Positions 8,082 to 16,577 of a stretch of 64,000 nt of DNA are shown in pieces; position 1 is the first letter of the stretch, and every line of letters starts with the position of its first letter. Source of the stretch: an uncultured Bacteroidota bacterium. GTDB lineage: Bacteria; Bacteroidota; Bacteroidia; Flavobacteriales; Flavobacteriaceae. A program made the translations under genes and the position numbers. The notes under the pieces are model-generated. The model was not told the origin of the DNA. It worked only from the letters and a program-made list of their open reading frames with translations, and did no database searches. The DNA is taken from the NCBI GenBank assembly GCA_902595555.1, contig CACJQM010000001.1:124001-188000 (forward strand), written 5' to 3'.

Positions 8082-9537
8082 TCTTTAAAATAATATCCGA
8101 AACCAGCTTTCCAGAAACAATAGCTGGAGGAACGCCGGGTCCAGGTACGGTTAACTGTCCACTAAAATACAATTTTTTTACTTTTTTACTTTGCAATTTA
8201 GGTCTCAAAAATGCGGTTTGCATTAAAGTGTTTGCAAGACCATAAGCATTCCCACCATATGAATTATAATCTTTTTTAAAATCATTTACACAGTAGCTTT
8301 TCTTGTAAATGATATTTTTTTCAATATCATTATCAGAAAGATTTTTCAACCTATCCAAAATAATTTTAAAATATTTATCTCTTAATGAATCAGTATCTTC
8401 TAAATCAGTAGCTAGTGGAATAAGTATAAAACAATTCTCATGTCCTTTTGGTGCTGTATGACTATTTGTTTTGGAGGTGATGTTAAGGTAAAATAGTGGA
8501 TCAGTTGGCCATTTTGGATTGGTATATATCTCATCAGCATGTTTATTAAAATCAGTGTCAAAAAATAAATTGTGATGATCAAGATTTTTCAGTTTTGTAT
8601 TTAAACCAATATAAAATAATAGTGATGATGGTGACCAAGTTCTATTCCGCCAGTACTTAATGGAGTATTGTCTGTATTTTTTTTCTAATAATGATTCAGT
8701 GTGTTGATAATCAGCTCCTGATATTAAAATATCACATTTCTTATATTCACCATTTATTACAATTCCATCGATTTCACTATTTACAACTTTTATTTTTTGC
8801 ACGTCACAATTTGTATGAAACTTAACCCCATTATTCTTTCCAATCTCAACCATAGCTCTTACGACATCATAAAATCCATTTTTTGGTTGCCAAGTTCCTA
8901 ATCCGAAATCTGCATAATTCATAAAATTATAGAAGGCAGGTGTATTGGATGGTTTAGCACCTAAAAATAATACAGGAAACTGTAAAATTGATCTCAGTCT
9001 ATCATCTTTAAAGGTTTTTTCGACATCATTCTTTATATTTTTAAAAAATAAATTGACTTTAAAAATTGTATCAATATTTATTAGTTCAAGAATAGATTTA
9101 CCAGGCATTTTGTAAAGCATATTATTAACTGCTAACTCATAATTATTTTTTGCCTTTTTAATAAAATTTTTGAGCTTTTTTCCAGATCCCTTTTCAATTT
9201 TTTCAAACTCAAAAGCAATTTTATCTAAATCATCACCAATTTGGATTTGGTTTTTCTTATCAAATACCACTCTGTATCCTGGGTCTAGTTTTTTAATGGT
9301 ATAAAAATCACTTCTGGTTTTCCCAAAATCATTAAAAAATCTTTCAAACACATCTGGCATCCAATACCAACTTGGTCCCATGTCGAAAGTAAAACCTTTA
9401 GCTTTAAATTGAGTGGCACGCCCTCCTAATGTCTTATTTTTTTCATAAACACTTACATCGTAATTATTTTTTGATAAATAGCAGGCTGCAGAAAGAGATG
9501 AAAAACCTGAACCTATAATAAAAACCTTTTTCTTCAA
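8065..9537 (-). CDS. crtI: Phytoene desaturase
   Basis: FAD-dependent desaturase converting phytoene to lycopene. 490 residues; FAD-binding loop IIGSGFSSLSAACYL at 7-21; C-terminal signature SGQLTVPGPGVPPAIVSGK. I accept the TTG at 9537: the only upstream in-frame codons before a stop are ATT and AAA, and the dinucleotide-binding strand starts immediately after. It is first in the crt operon; tRNA genes on the same strand lie 34 bases upstream, so the operon may share their transcription. Confidence 0.94.
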   Translation of the reverse strand: MKKKVFIIGSGFSSLSAACYLSKNNYDVSVYEKNKTLGGRATQFKAKGFTFDMGPSWYWMPDVFERFFNDFGKTRSDFYTIKKLDPGYRVVFDKKNQIQIGDDLDKIAFEFEKIEKGSGKKLKNFIKKAKNNYELAVNNMLYKMPGKSILELINIDTIFKVNLFFKNIKNDVEKTFKDDRLRSILQFPVLFLGAKPSNTPAFYNFMNYADFGLGTWQPKNGFYDVVRAMVEIGKNNGVKFHTNCDVQKIKVVNSEIDGIVINGEYKKCDILISGADYQHTESLLEKKYRQYSIKYWRNRTWSPSSLLFYIGLNTKLKNLDHHNLFFDTDFNKHADEIYTNPKWPTDPLFYLNITSKTNSHTAPKGHENCFILIPLATDLEDTDSLRDKYFKIILDRLKNLSDNDIEKNIIYKKSYCVNDFKKDYNSYGGNAYGLANTLMQTAFLRPKLQSKKVKKLYFSGQLTVPGPGVPPAIVSGKLVSDIILKNERAI

Positions 9538-9571
9538 TTTAATCTAAGATAATGTTTTTAAAAATGAGTAG

Positions 9572-9655
9572 TGCACACGAGAGGAATCGAACCTCCAAGG
9601 GAAAATTCCCACTAGGCCCTCAACCTAGCGCGTCTACCAGTTCCGCCACGTGCGC
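9572..9655 (-). tRNA. tRNA-Leu (GAG)
   Basis: Cloverleaf of 84 nt with a long variable arm as expected for a class II tRNA. The acceptor stem GCGCACG pairs with CGTGTGC (one G-U). The anticodon loop TTGAGGG gives GAG, between stem halves CTAGG and CCTAG. The T-loop is TTCGATT. The 3' CCA is not encoded. Confidence 0.96.
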
Positions 9656-9663
9656 TAGATTAG

Positions 9664-9736
9664 TGACCTGGCTGGGGTTCGAACCCAGGACCCTCTCCTT
9701 AAAAGGGAGATGCTCTACCAGCTGAGCTACCAGGTC
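9664..9736 (-). tRNA. tRNA-Lys (TTT)
   Basis: 73-nt cloverleaf. The acceptor GACCTGG pairs perfectly with CCAGGTC. The anticodon loop CTTTTAA gives TTT, between TCTCC and GGAGA. The T-loop is TTCGAAC. CCA is not encoded. It lies 8 bases upstream of tRNA-Leu, so both come from one transcript. Confidence 0.97.
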
Positions 9737-9751
9737 TTTTTCAAACGCTTG

Positions 9752-9782
9752 CAAATATAGGGCCGTAAACATATAAATCAAA
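9752..9782 (-). promoter_or_regulatory. Promoter of the tRNA-Lys/tRNA-Leu operon
   Basis: Read on the minus strand, TTTG (9782-9779) and TATATTTG (9759-9752) are separated by 19 bases, an exact Bacteroidota consensus. The predicted transcript start is about 10 bases before the tRNA-Lys 5' end. Confidence 0.72.
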
Positions 9783-9808
9783 GATTATTTCTCATAAATT
9801 TGTTAAAT

Positions 9809-10345
9809 ATGACATCGTCTATTGTACTATTAGGCTACATGGGATGTGGCAAGACAAAAGTTGGTAAAAAACTTTCAAAAAAAATTGGTGCAAGATTTAT
9901 TGATTTAGATGCTGAAATTGAACATTTCTATTCAAAATCAATTTCACAAATTTTTGATGATTTAGGTGAAATTGAATTTAGAAATATTGAAAGAAGTATA
10001 CTACTAAAGATTCTTGACTATGATGATTTTCATATTCTTTCAATTGGCGGAGGAACACCCTGTTATTTTGATAATATGGAATTAATAAATAAAAAAACTA
10101 ATCTCACCTTTTTTCTAAATTTAGAATCAAAAATTTTGGCAGAGAGATTATTTTCAAGGAAATCAACTAGACCTATTATAAAATCGATAAATAATGAAAG
10201 TGAAATGTTAAGTTTTGTTAATAAACACCTATTTGAAAGAAATATTTATTATTCAAAAGCAAATTATACCATAAACTCAAATAAAAGAGATGTCAAAAAA
10301 ATATGTGATGAAATTTTGAAAATTTTAGAAAAGAATGGCCTTTAG
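9809..10345 (+). CDS. aroK: Shikimate kinase
   Basis: ATP-dependent phosphorylation of shikimate in the chorismate pathway. Start chosen at ATG 9809, not the in-frame TTG three codons upstream, because MTSSIVLLGYMGCGKT fits the family start. 178 residues: Walker A GYMGCGKT at 9-16, shikimate-binding Asp in FIDLDAEIE, IGGGTPCY loop, and LID arginines near FSRKSTRP. Cytosolic. The 3' end overlaps the convergent phosphoribosyltransferase gene by 21 bases. Confidence 0.94.
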   Translation: MTSSIVLLGYMGCGKTKVGKKLSKKIGARFIDLDAEIEHFYSKSISQIFDDLGEIEFRNIERSILLKILDYDDFHILSIGGGTPCYFDNMELINKKTNLTFFLNLESKILAERLFSRKSTRPIIKSINNESEMLSFVNKHLFERNIYYSKANYTINSNKRDVKKICDEILKILEKNGL

Positions 10346-10816
10346 ATCTTTTTTTTCATCAAGTAATTTAACTTTATCATCAATGTTTGTTGATAATGAA
10401 ACCCCCTTAAAATCAACCTTAATAGGATATTTTTTGTGATTTCTATCAATTAAAACGAGCGTCTTTATACTTTCAAATTTATAACTAAGTAGATAAGAAA
10501 GTGAATATGCTAAAGTCTTTCCTGTATTTAAAACATCATCGATTAAAAAAACGGCATTTTTATCATCATTTATTGATAAATCTGACTTAATCGAGTCTTT
10601 AGGGTTATTTTTATCAATTGTAATATGCTTTAAATTGACTTTTTTATTTACTATATTTTCAATCTGTTTTTTTACAATTTTAGCAATTTCATAGCCCTTT
10701 GATTTTATTCCAATTATAAGAATTTCATTAATATCACTCGAGTTTTCTACAATTTGAAATGCAAATCGGTTACAAATTCTTAATATTTGATTATGGTTTA
10801 AAACCTCTGTTTTCAT
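10325..10816 (-). CDS. Type I phosphoribosyltransferase (PyrR-like)
   Basis: 163 residues with the PRPP-binding loop VFLIDDVLNTGKT at 89-101 and an early helix-strand pattern (IGIKSKGYEIAKIV) like PyrR/uracil or hypoxanthine phosphoribosyltransferases. The base specificity is not visible. In flavobacteria a phosphoribosyltransferase is commonly found beside aroK, as here. It probably salvages a nucleobase or acts as a regulator; I leave the symbol blank because the PyrR assignment is not certain. Confidence 0.8.
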   Translation of the reverse strand: MKTEVLNHNQILRICNRFAFQIVENSSDINEILIIGIKSKGYEIAKIVKKQIENIVNKKVNLKHITIDKNNPKDSIKSDLSINDDKNAVFLIDDVLNTGKTLAYSLSYLLSYKFESIKTLVLIDRNHKKYPIKVDFKGVSLSTNIDDKVKLLDEKKDLKAILF

Positions 10817-10888
10817 CTTTATAAATAGCTTACAAATGCTTTACAAAAATATTAAGAAAATTGTATCTTGCCGATGATTTTAAAAAAT

Positions 10889-11788
10889 ATGTCAAAAAAA
10901 AGTTATTTATTGATTCTATTCCTGAGTTTCAATATTTCTTTTCTTACATCTTGTAAAAAAGATGATGATTCTCAAGACGATACAGTTCCAAAACGAGATC
11001 TTGCAGAACAATATATTGCAGAAAATGATTCAATAATTGAGTTTATGCAAACGCATTTTTATAATTACACTGATTTTGAAAACATTGGAAGCAATCAAAA
11101 TCCAGAACTTATTATTGACACAATTGCTGGTGATAATGCAGACAAAACACCAATTTTTGAGCAGGTTAAATCAATTGATATTGAAGTTAAAGATGATGAC
11201 GACAACATTGTAGTTCACAAATTATATTATGAAGTTCTTAGAGAAGGATCGGGTGATAATCCAACAGTTGCTGACTCAGTTTTTATTACATATAAAGGAT
11301 TGCTCTTTGATAACAAAATATTTGATCAAAGAAAATCTCCCGTTTGGCTTGAAGCCAAAAATGTTGTTAGAGGTTTTCAAGAGTTTTTACCAAAAATTAA
11401 AAGAGGATCAATACAAATAAATCCGGACGGTACTTATGAGTTTGATAATTTTGGAATTGCATTTGCAATTTTCCCATCAGGTTTAGGTTATTATGAAAAT
11501 GGAACAGGTACAATTAAGCCATACTCTCCCCTTATTTTTCAGGTTAATCTGCTAACACTTAATAGAACGGATCATGATAACGATACAGTATTGACTATTC
11601 TGGAAGATTTAGATGGAGATCATAACTTTGATAATGATGATACTGACGAAGATGGTTTCCCCAATTACCTTGATTCTGATGATGATGGTGATGAAATATT
11701 AACTAAAGATGAATATGATGTAAATGGTGATGGAATTCCAGACGATTCAGATGGAGATGGAGTTCCTGATTATCTGGATAATGATTAA
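10889..11788 (+). CDS. FKBP-type prolyl isomerase lipoprotein with C-terminal Ca-binding repeats
   Basis: 299 residues from ATG 10889; two earlier in-frame starts lengthen the signal peptide without need. Lipobox LTSC with Cys22, followed by KKDDD, which resembles the flavobacterial lipoprotein export signal, so surface exposure is possible. The FKBP domain spans about residues 110-225 (VADSVFITYKGLLFDNKIFD; GSIQINPDG; PYSPLIFQVNLL). Residues about 230-299 are Asp-rich thrombospondin-type-3 repeats (DTDEDGFPNYLDSDDDGDE; DSDGDGVPDYLDND) expected to bind calcium. Many canonical FKBP active-site aromatics are not clear, so isomerase activity is uncertain. Confidence 0.86.
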   Translation: MSKKSYLLILFLSFNISFLTSCKKDDDSQDDTVPKRDLAEQYIAENDSIIEFMQTHFYNYTDFENIGSNQNPELIIDTIAGDNADKTPIFEQVKSIDIEVKDDDDNIVVHKLYYEVLREGSGDNPTVADSVFITYKGLLFDNKIFDQRKSPVWLEAKNVVRGFQEFLPKIKRGSIQINPDGTYEFDNFGIAFAIFPSGLGYYENGTGTIKPYSPLIFQVNLLTLNRTDHDNDTVLTILEDLDGDHNFDNDDTDEDGFPNYLDSDDDGDEILTKDEYDVNGDGIPDDSDGDGVPDYLDND

Positions 11789-12444
11789 AATTGGTAACCT
11801 ATTGACATCATAGTTAGAAGTCCATCTGATTTTACAATTTGATCTATATCATTTGTTATATTTTCAACAAACTTTATTTCTCTTTCATCAAAACCTCTTT
11901 CTATTCTAAAATCAATTATCAATTTTTTGAATTTAACTGACAATCCATACTGGAGGTATATTTTAGACTTTTCATATAAGTCATCAATTGAAATTTCTTC
12001 AGTATTTTCCTCAAAAAACATCTTACTGTTAAAATTGAAATTTGGACCAACAAATAAACTAACTCTATCAAACAAATCCATACCAACTAAAACAGGTATA
12101 ATAATCCTATTTTGTCGATATTCATCAACAATATATTTTTCATGATCTGCTGGAAAAGTTAAATCATATTTTCTATTTATTGAGGAGTAATAAATTTCAG
12201 GTTGAACAAAAAATGATTTCAATAATTTAATTTTTGTGTACAATCCAACATGATAACCATTATTTTTTTCAAATAAGTTATATGACATGTTCTCTGATTC
12301 AAAGAAATAATCTTGATTTAGTCCAGCATTGAAGCTAAGGCCTCCTTTAACACCTATTTCAAATTGTGAGTTTAAATTATTACTGAAAAAATTTACAATT
12401 AAAAAAAATAGAGGAATTATTTTCTTGAAATAACTTTTTTGCAT
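11785..12444 (-). CDS. PorT-family small outer-membrane beta-barrel protein
   Basis: 219 residues with an N-terminal signal peptide (IIPLFFLIVNFFSNNLNSQ). FEIGVKGGLSFNAGL follows, and alternating strands end in an aromatic C-terminus (GYQF), as in small OmpA/PorT-like barrels of Bacteroidota. The function is unknown. Its start lies inside the end of the transketolase C-subunit gene (28-base overlap), and its stop shares TTAA with the convergent FKBP gene. Confidence 0.82.
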   Translation of the reverse strand: MQKSYFKKIIPLFFLIVNFFSNNLNSQFEIGVKGGLSFNAGLNQDYFFESENMSYNLFEKNNGYHVGLYTKIKLLKSFFVQPEIYYSSINRKYDLTFPADHEKYIVDEYRQNRIIIPVLVGMDLFDRVSLFVGPNFNFNSKMFFEENTEEISIDDLYEKSKIYLQYGLSVKFKKLIIDFRIERGFDEREIKFVENITNDIDQIVKSDGLLTMMSIGYQF

Positions 12445-13370
12445 TTTGAGTATATATTTTCACAGGATAATTGATATTTTTCCATTAACTCTTTTGGAGT
12501 TCCAGATTCGCCAAATGAATCTTGAACTGCTACAAATTCCATTGGAACTAAATTTTTCTCAACAATCAACCTAGAAATGGATTCTCCTAGTCCACCAATT
12601 ACATTATGTTCTTCTGCAGAAACAACACATTTAGTTTTGGCAATAGATTTTAGAATTAATTCATCGTCAAGTGGCTTAATGGTATGTATGTTAATTAAAT
12701 CAGCTGAAATCCCCTCTGCATTTAACTTTTCAACACATTGTATTGCTTCCCAAACCAAATGACCTGTTGCAACTATTGTTACATCATTTCCGTCAATTAG
12801 TTTCATACCCTTTCCAATCTCAAATTTTTGATCGAAATCTGTAAAGTTAGGAACCTTTGGTCTTCCAAATCTTAAATAAACAGGCCCTTTATGCTCAGCA
12901 ATTGCAATAGTAGCTGCTCTTGTTTGATTAAAGTCACATGTATTTATTACTGTCATTCCTGGAAGCATTTTCATAAGTCCAATGTCCTCTAAAATTTGGT
13001 GAGTAGCTCCATCTTCACCTAAAGTAACACCTGCATGAGATGCACATATTTTAACATTTTTTCCAGAGTAAGCTATACTTTGTCTAATTTGATCATATAC
13101 TCTGCCAGTTGAAAAATTAGCAAAAGTGCCAGTGAAAGGTATTTTTCCACCAATTGTCATTCCAGCTGCTATACCCATCATATTGGCCTCAGCTATTCCA
13201 ACTTGAAAAAATCTATCTGGAAACTCATTTTTAAACTCATTCATTTTTAGTGATCCAGTTAAATCTGCACAGAGTGCTAAAATATTTTTATTTGAACGAC
13301 CTAATTCAAGTAATCCAACTCCGAAACCAGACCTAGTGTCTTTATCCCCTTGATTTACGAATTTTCCCAT
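12417..13370 (-). CDS. Transketolase, C-terminal subunit
   Basis: 317 residues covering the pyrimidine-binding and C-terminal domains of transketolase. It has the GIAEANMMGIAAGM region, GATHQILEDIGLMKMLPGM and RFGRPKVP. Together with the adjacent N-terminal subunit it makes a two-protein enzyme of the pentose phosphate pathway. The start is at 13370, directly after the stop of the N subunit (no gap), so equal translation is expected. 1-deoxyxylulose synthase-like homologues share the fold, but the split layout favours transketolase. Confidence 0.92.
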   Translation of the reverse strand: MGKFVNQGDKDTRSGFGVGLLELGRSNKNILALCADLTGSLKMNEFKNEFPDRFFQVGIAEANMMGIAAGMTIGGKIPFTGTFANFSTGRVYDQIRQSIAYSGKNVKICASHAGVTLGEDGATHQILEDIGLMKMLPGMTVINTCDFNQTRAATIAIAEHKGPVYLRFGRPKVPNFTDFDQKFEIGKGMKLIDGNDVTIVATGHLVWEAIQCVEKLNAEGISADLINIHTIKPLDDELILKSIAKTKCVVSAEEHNVIGGLGESISRLIVEKNLVPMEFVAVQDSFGESGTPKELMEKYQLSCENIYSKCKKVISRK

Positions 13371-14207
13371 TTAATAATCTTTAATTGTTTCAGGATTCTG
13401 ATTTAAAGCCTTTTCAAGTTGCTCATCATTGGGAGCCACTCCGTGCCATTTGTGAGTACCCATCATAAAATCTACTCCATTACCCATCTCAGTATTCATT
13501 ATAATTACAATGGGTTTTTCATTAAAACATAAGTTTTTGGCTTTTTTTAATACTTTTTCAACTTCATCAATATCATTGCCTTTTTCAAGGGTTAAAACTT
13601 TCCAACCAAATGCATCAAATTTTGCTTCTAAATTACCCATGTCTAAAACGTCTTTTAAATCGCCATCAATTTGTTTATTGTTATTATCAATTGTACAAAC
13701 TAGATTATCAATTTTGTTAGCTGCTGCATACATAATGCCTTCCCAATTTTGCCCCTCTTGTAATTCACCATCTCCATGTAAGCTATAAACAATAGATTTT
13801 TCTTTATTAAGTTTTTTGCTAATTGCAGCACCAATGGCAACTGAAAAACCTTGGCCCAAAGAACCACTTGCAATTCTTACGCCTGGCAAGCCTTCATGAG
13901 TTGTGGGATGACCTTGTAATCTTGAGTTTATTTTTCTGAACGTTTGAAGCTCTGAAATTGGAAAATATCCTGATCGAGCTAGTACGCTGTAAAATACAGG
14001 GGAAATATGACCGTTAGAAAGAAAAAAAAGATCTTCGTTTTCACCGTCCATTGTGAAATCTTTATTTCTTTTCATAATTTTTTGATAAAGAACAACCATA
14101 AATTCCGCGCAACCAAGTGATCCACCTGGGTGACCTGAATTAACTGCATGTACCATTCTTAAAATATCTCTCCTGACTTGGATGACAAAATCGGATAGGT
14201 TAGTCAT
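13371..14207 (-). CDS. Transketolase, N-terminal subunit
   Basis: 278 residues forming the thiamine-diphosphate diphosphate-binding domain. It has VNSGHPGGSLGCAEF with His25, GHISP, GSLGQG at 115-120, and the ThDP motif G145DGELQEGQNWEG continuing to CTIDNNNKQIDG. With the downstream C subunit it forms the active enzyme; the split form is common in Bacteroidota, archaea and some Gram-positives. The gene starts 124 bases from the divergent tgt gene. Confidence 0.92.
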   Translation of the reverse strand: MTNLSDFVIQVRRDILRMVHAVNSGHPGGSLGCAEFMVVLYQKIMKRNKDFTMDGENEDLFFLSNGHISPVFYSVLARSGYFPISELQTFRKINSRLQGHPTTHEGLPGVRIASGSLGQGFSVAIGAAISKKLNKEKSIVYSLHGDGELQEGQNWEGIMYAAANKIDNLVCTIDNNNKQIDGDLKDVLDMGNLEAKFDAFGWKVLTLEKGNDIDEVEKVLKKAKNLCFNEKPIVIIMNTEMGNGVDFMMGTHKWHGVAPNDEQLEKALNQNPETIKDY

Positions 14208-14317
14208 TAATTCAAAAATATGATTTATTAAACATTTTAATTCTTTAAAAACTTAAACTTATTAACTATTAGTATTAATTAATCAACAAGAAATCATTTT
14301 CTAAAATTTATATAAAT

Positions 14318-14325
14318 TATATTTG
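14318..14325 (+). promoter_or_regulatory. Candidate -7 box of the tgt promoter
   Basis: TATATTTG (TAnnTTTG) ends 6 bases before the tgt ATG at 14332; no clean TTTG lies at the -33 spacing (TTTT at 14297-14300). If used, the transcript would be leaderless or nearly so. Confidence 0.45.
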
Positions 14326-14331
14326 AAATAA

Positions 14332-15462
14332 ATGAATTTTAAGATTCATAAAACTGATCAAAACACATCGGCTCGAACTGGTGAGGTCACAACAGATCAT
14401 GGAACTTTTGAAACACCAATATTCATGCCTGTAGCTACATCAGCTGCGATCAAAGGTGTACATAACAAGGATCTTATTGAAAATGTTTCTCCAAAAGTTA
14501 TACTATCAAATACCTATCATCTTTATTTAAGACCAGGTCAAAAAATTATAAATAAAGCTGGTGGAATACATAAATTCATGAGTTGGAATAATAATATTTT
14601 AACTGACAGTGGAGGATACCAAGTATATTCTTTGTCAGCGAATAGAAAAATTAATCCAGATGGTGTTAAGTTTAAGTCTCACATTGATGGTTCATACCAT
14701 TTTTTTACGCCAGAAAATGTTATGGATATTCAACGTAATATTGGTGCTGATATTATTATGGCGTTCGATGAGTGCCCACCTTATCCATGTGAAAAAAATT
14801 ATGCCAGAAAGTCAATGGACTTAACACATGAATGGTTAAAAAGATGTATAAATAGATTCAATGCAACCAAACCAATTTATGATCATAATCAATATTTATT
14901 ACCAATTGTTCAAGGAAGTGTTTATTCTGATTTAAGAAAACAATCTGCTGAAATAATAGCTGGACATGACCTCCCAGCTAATGCAATTGGTGGATTATCC
15001 GTTGGAGAACCACATGAATTAATGTATGAGATGTGTGAGGATGTGTGTAAAATACTTCCCATTGCTAAACCAAGGTATTTAATGGGTGTTGGCACACCAA
15101 TAAATATAATTGAAAACATTGCTTTGGGTGTAGATATGTTTGATTGTGTTATGCCTACTAGAAATGCTAGAAACGGCATGTTATTTACCAGAAATGGAAC
15201 AATAAATATTAAAAATAAAAAATGGGAAGATGATAATAGTGAAATTGATCCTTGTGGTACCACATTTGTGGATAAACTATATACAAAATCATATCTTAGA
15301 CATTTATTTACAATCAATGAATATCTTGGAAAAGAAATTGCAACTATTCATAATCTTGGATTTTACAGTTGGCTTATTGAAGAGTGCAAGATTGCTATTA
15401 ATGAAGGTCGATTTTTAGATTGGAAAAATAAAATGGTAAAACAATTAGATAATAAACTTTGA
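14332..15462 (+). CDS. tgt: Queuine/preQ1 tRNA-ribosyltransferase
   Basis: Exchanges guanine-34 for a queuosine precursor in GUN-anticodon tRNAs. 376 residues. It has MPVATSAAIKG, TDSGGYQVYS with Asp92 (general base), AFDECPP, GGLSVGE, and MPTRNARNGMLFTRNG after the Asp269/Asp271 pair that supplies the nucleophile. The canonical Zn site CxCxxC, expected at about 309-315, reads G-T-T-F-V-D; only Cys308 just before it remains, while the partner His340 is kept. So this Tgt probably lacks the structural zinc. It overlaps the next gene by one base (TGATG). Confidence 0.94.
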   Translation: MNFKIHKTDQNTSARTGEVTTDHGTFETPIFMPVATSAAIKGVHNKDLIENVSPKVILSNTYHLYLRPGQKIINKAGGIHKFMSWNNNILTDSGGYQVYSLSANRKINPDGVKFKSHIDGSYHFFTPENVMDIQRNIGADIIMAFDECPPYPCEKNYARKSMDLTHEWLKRCINRFNATKPIYDHNQYLLPIVQGSVYSDLRKQSAEIIAGHDLPANAIGGLSVGEPHELMYEMCEDVCKILPIAKPRYLMGVGTPINIIENIALGVDMFDCVMPTRNARNGMLFTRNGTINIKNKKWEDDNSEIDPCGTTFVDKLYTKSYLRHLFTINEYLGKEIATIHNLGFYSWLIEECKIAINEGRFLDWKNKMVKQLDNKL

Positions 15463-16538
15463 TGAAAATTCTTGACTTATATATTATTAAGAAGTTTTTG
15501 TTGACATTTTTGATGATGTTTCTATTATTTATTCCAATTGGAATTCTTGTAGATGTTTCTGAAAAGATTGATAAATTTAAAGAACATGAGTTGTCCTTAA
15601 ATCAAATTCTAGATTATTACTCTGATTTTGTATGGTATTACGGCTATTTTTTATTTCCAATTTTTGTTTTTTTATCAGTGATATGGTTTACCTCTAAATT
15701 ATCCTCAGATTCTGAGATTACTGCTATATTAAGCTCAGGAATATCTTTTAATAGGTTCTTAAAACCATATATTATATCTGCCACAATAATTTTTTTAGTT
15801 TCTGCATTTTCAGGAATGTTTATAGTCCCAGAAAAAAATAAAAGCTTCAATGAATTTCAGTATAAATATTTAAGTAAAAATAAAAAGGATAGGAACTTAT
15901 CTAATTTGTATAAACAAATTTCTGATAATGAATTTATATATGTTAGCTCCTATAATCCTACAAGAAATCAAGCCTATAACTTTTCTCATGAATTATTTAA
16001 TGAAAATAAACTAGTTGAAAAAATTTCTGCAAGAAATATTCGATGGGTTGAAGAGGATAGTATTTTTAGACTAACAGATTTTTTTAAAAGATCTTTTGTT
16101 AAAGAGACTGAGGTTTTAGAATCAAGAAGAATTTATGACACTCTATTTAACTTTAATATCAATGATTTATCATCTTTAAAATACCAAGCTAAAGCACTAA
16201 GTTTTTTTGAGCTAAATAAATTTATAGAGGAAGAAAGAGCAAGTGGTTCACCGTTGTTAAATGATCATCTACTAGAAAGAAATAGAAGACTGAGTATTCC
16301 TTTCTCTGTTTTAATTTTAACATTATTAGCTGTGTCAGTATCCTCTTTTAAAAGAAGGGGAGGAATAGGTTTGAACTTAGCATTTGGAATCGCTCTTGCT
16401 TTCATATTTATATTTTTCGACAAATTTTTTTCTGTTTTAGTTGTAAAATCTGACTTTAATGCAGCTCTTGGCGCTTGGGGGCCTAATTTTGTTTTTTTAC
16501 TGATTACTTTACAGATAATGAAAATCGCAAAAAAGTAA
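15462..16538 (+). CDS. LptF/LptG-family permease
   Basis: 358 residues from ATG 15462 (a TTG one codon upstream is possible). The protein has three N-terminal hydrophobic segments, a roughly 150-residue periplasmic beta-jellyroll region, and three C-terminal spans starting at RRLSIPFSVLILTLLAVSVSSFKRRGG, the layout of the YjgP/YjgQ family. LptF and LptG form the inner-membrane channel that extracts lipopolysaccharide for LptB-driven transport. Which paralogue this is cannot be told; pairing with tgt upstream is common in Bacteroidota. Confidence 0.87.
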   Translation: MKILDLYIIKKFLLTFLMMFLLFIPIGILVDVSEKIDKFKEHELSLNQILDYYSDFVWYYGYFLFPIFVFLSVIWFTSKLSSDSEITAILSSGISFNRFLKPYIISATIIFLVSAFSGMFIVPEKNKSFNEFQYKYLSKNKKDRNLSNLYKQISDNEFIYVSSYNPTRNQAYNFSHELFNENKLVEKISARNIRWVEEDSIFRLTDFFKRSFVKETEVLESRRIYDTLFNFNINDLSSLKYQAKALSFFELNKFIEEERASGSPLLNDHLLERNRRLSIPFSVLILTLLAVSVSSFKRRGGIGLNLAFGIALAFIFIFFDKFFSVLVVKSDFNAALGAWGPNFVFLLITLQIMKIAKK

Positions 16539-16577
16539 AATTATGATTCTATTAAATGTATATTTGATATAGAATTT

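Noticed and set aside
14208-14331. Riboswitch (preQ1 or thiamine) between the transketolase and tgt genes
   Set aside because: The 124 bases are AT-rich with no conserved aptamer sequence or stable GC-containing stems that I can recognise.
14922-15317. 131-codon minus-strand frame inside tgt
   Set aside because: Antisense to conserved Tgt motifs; no recognisable protein features.
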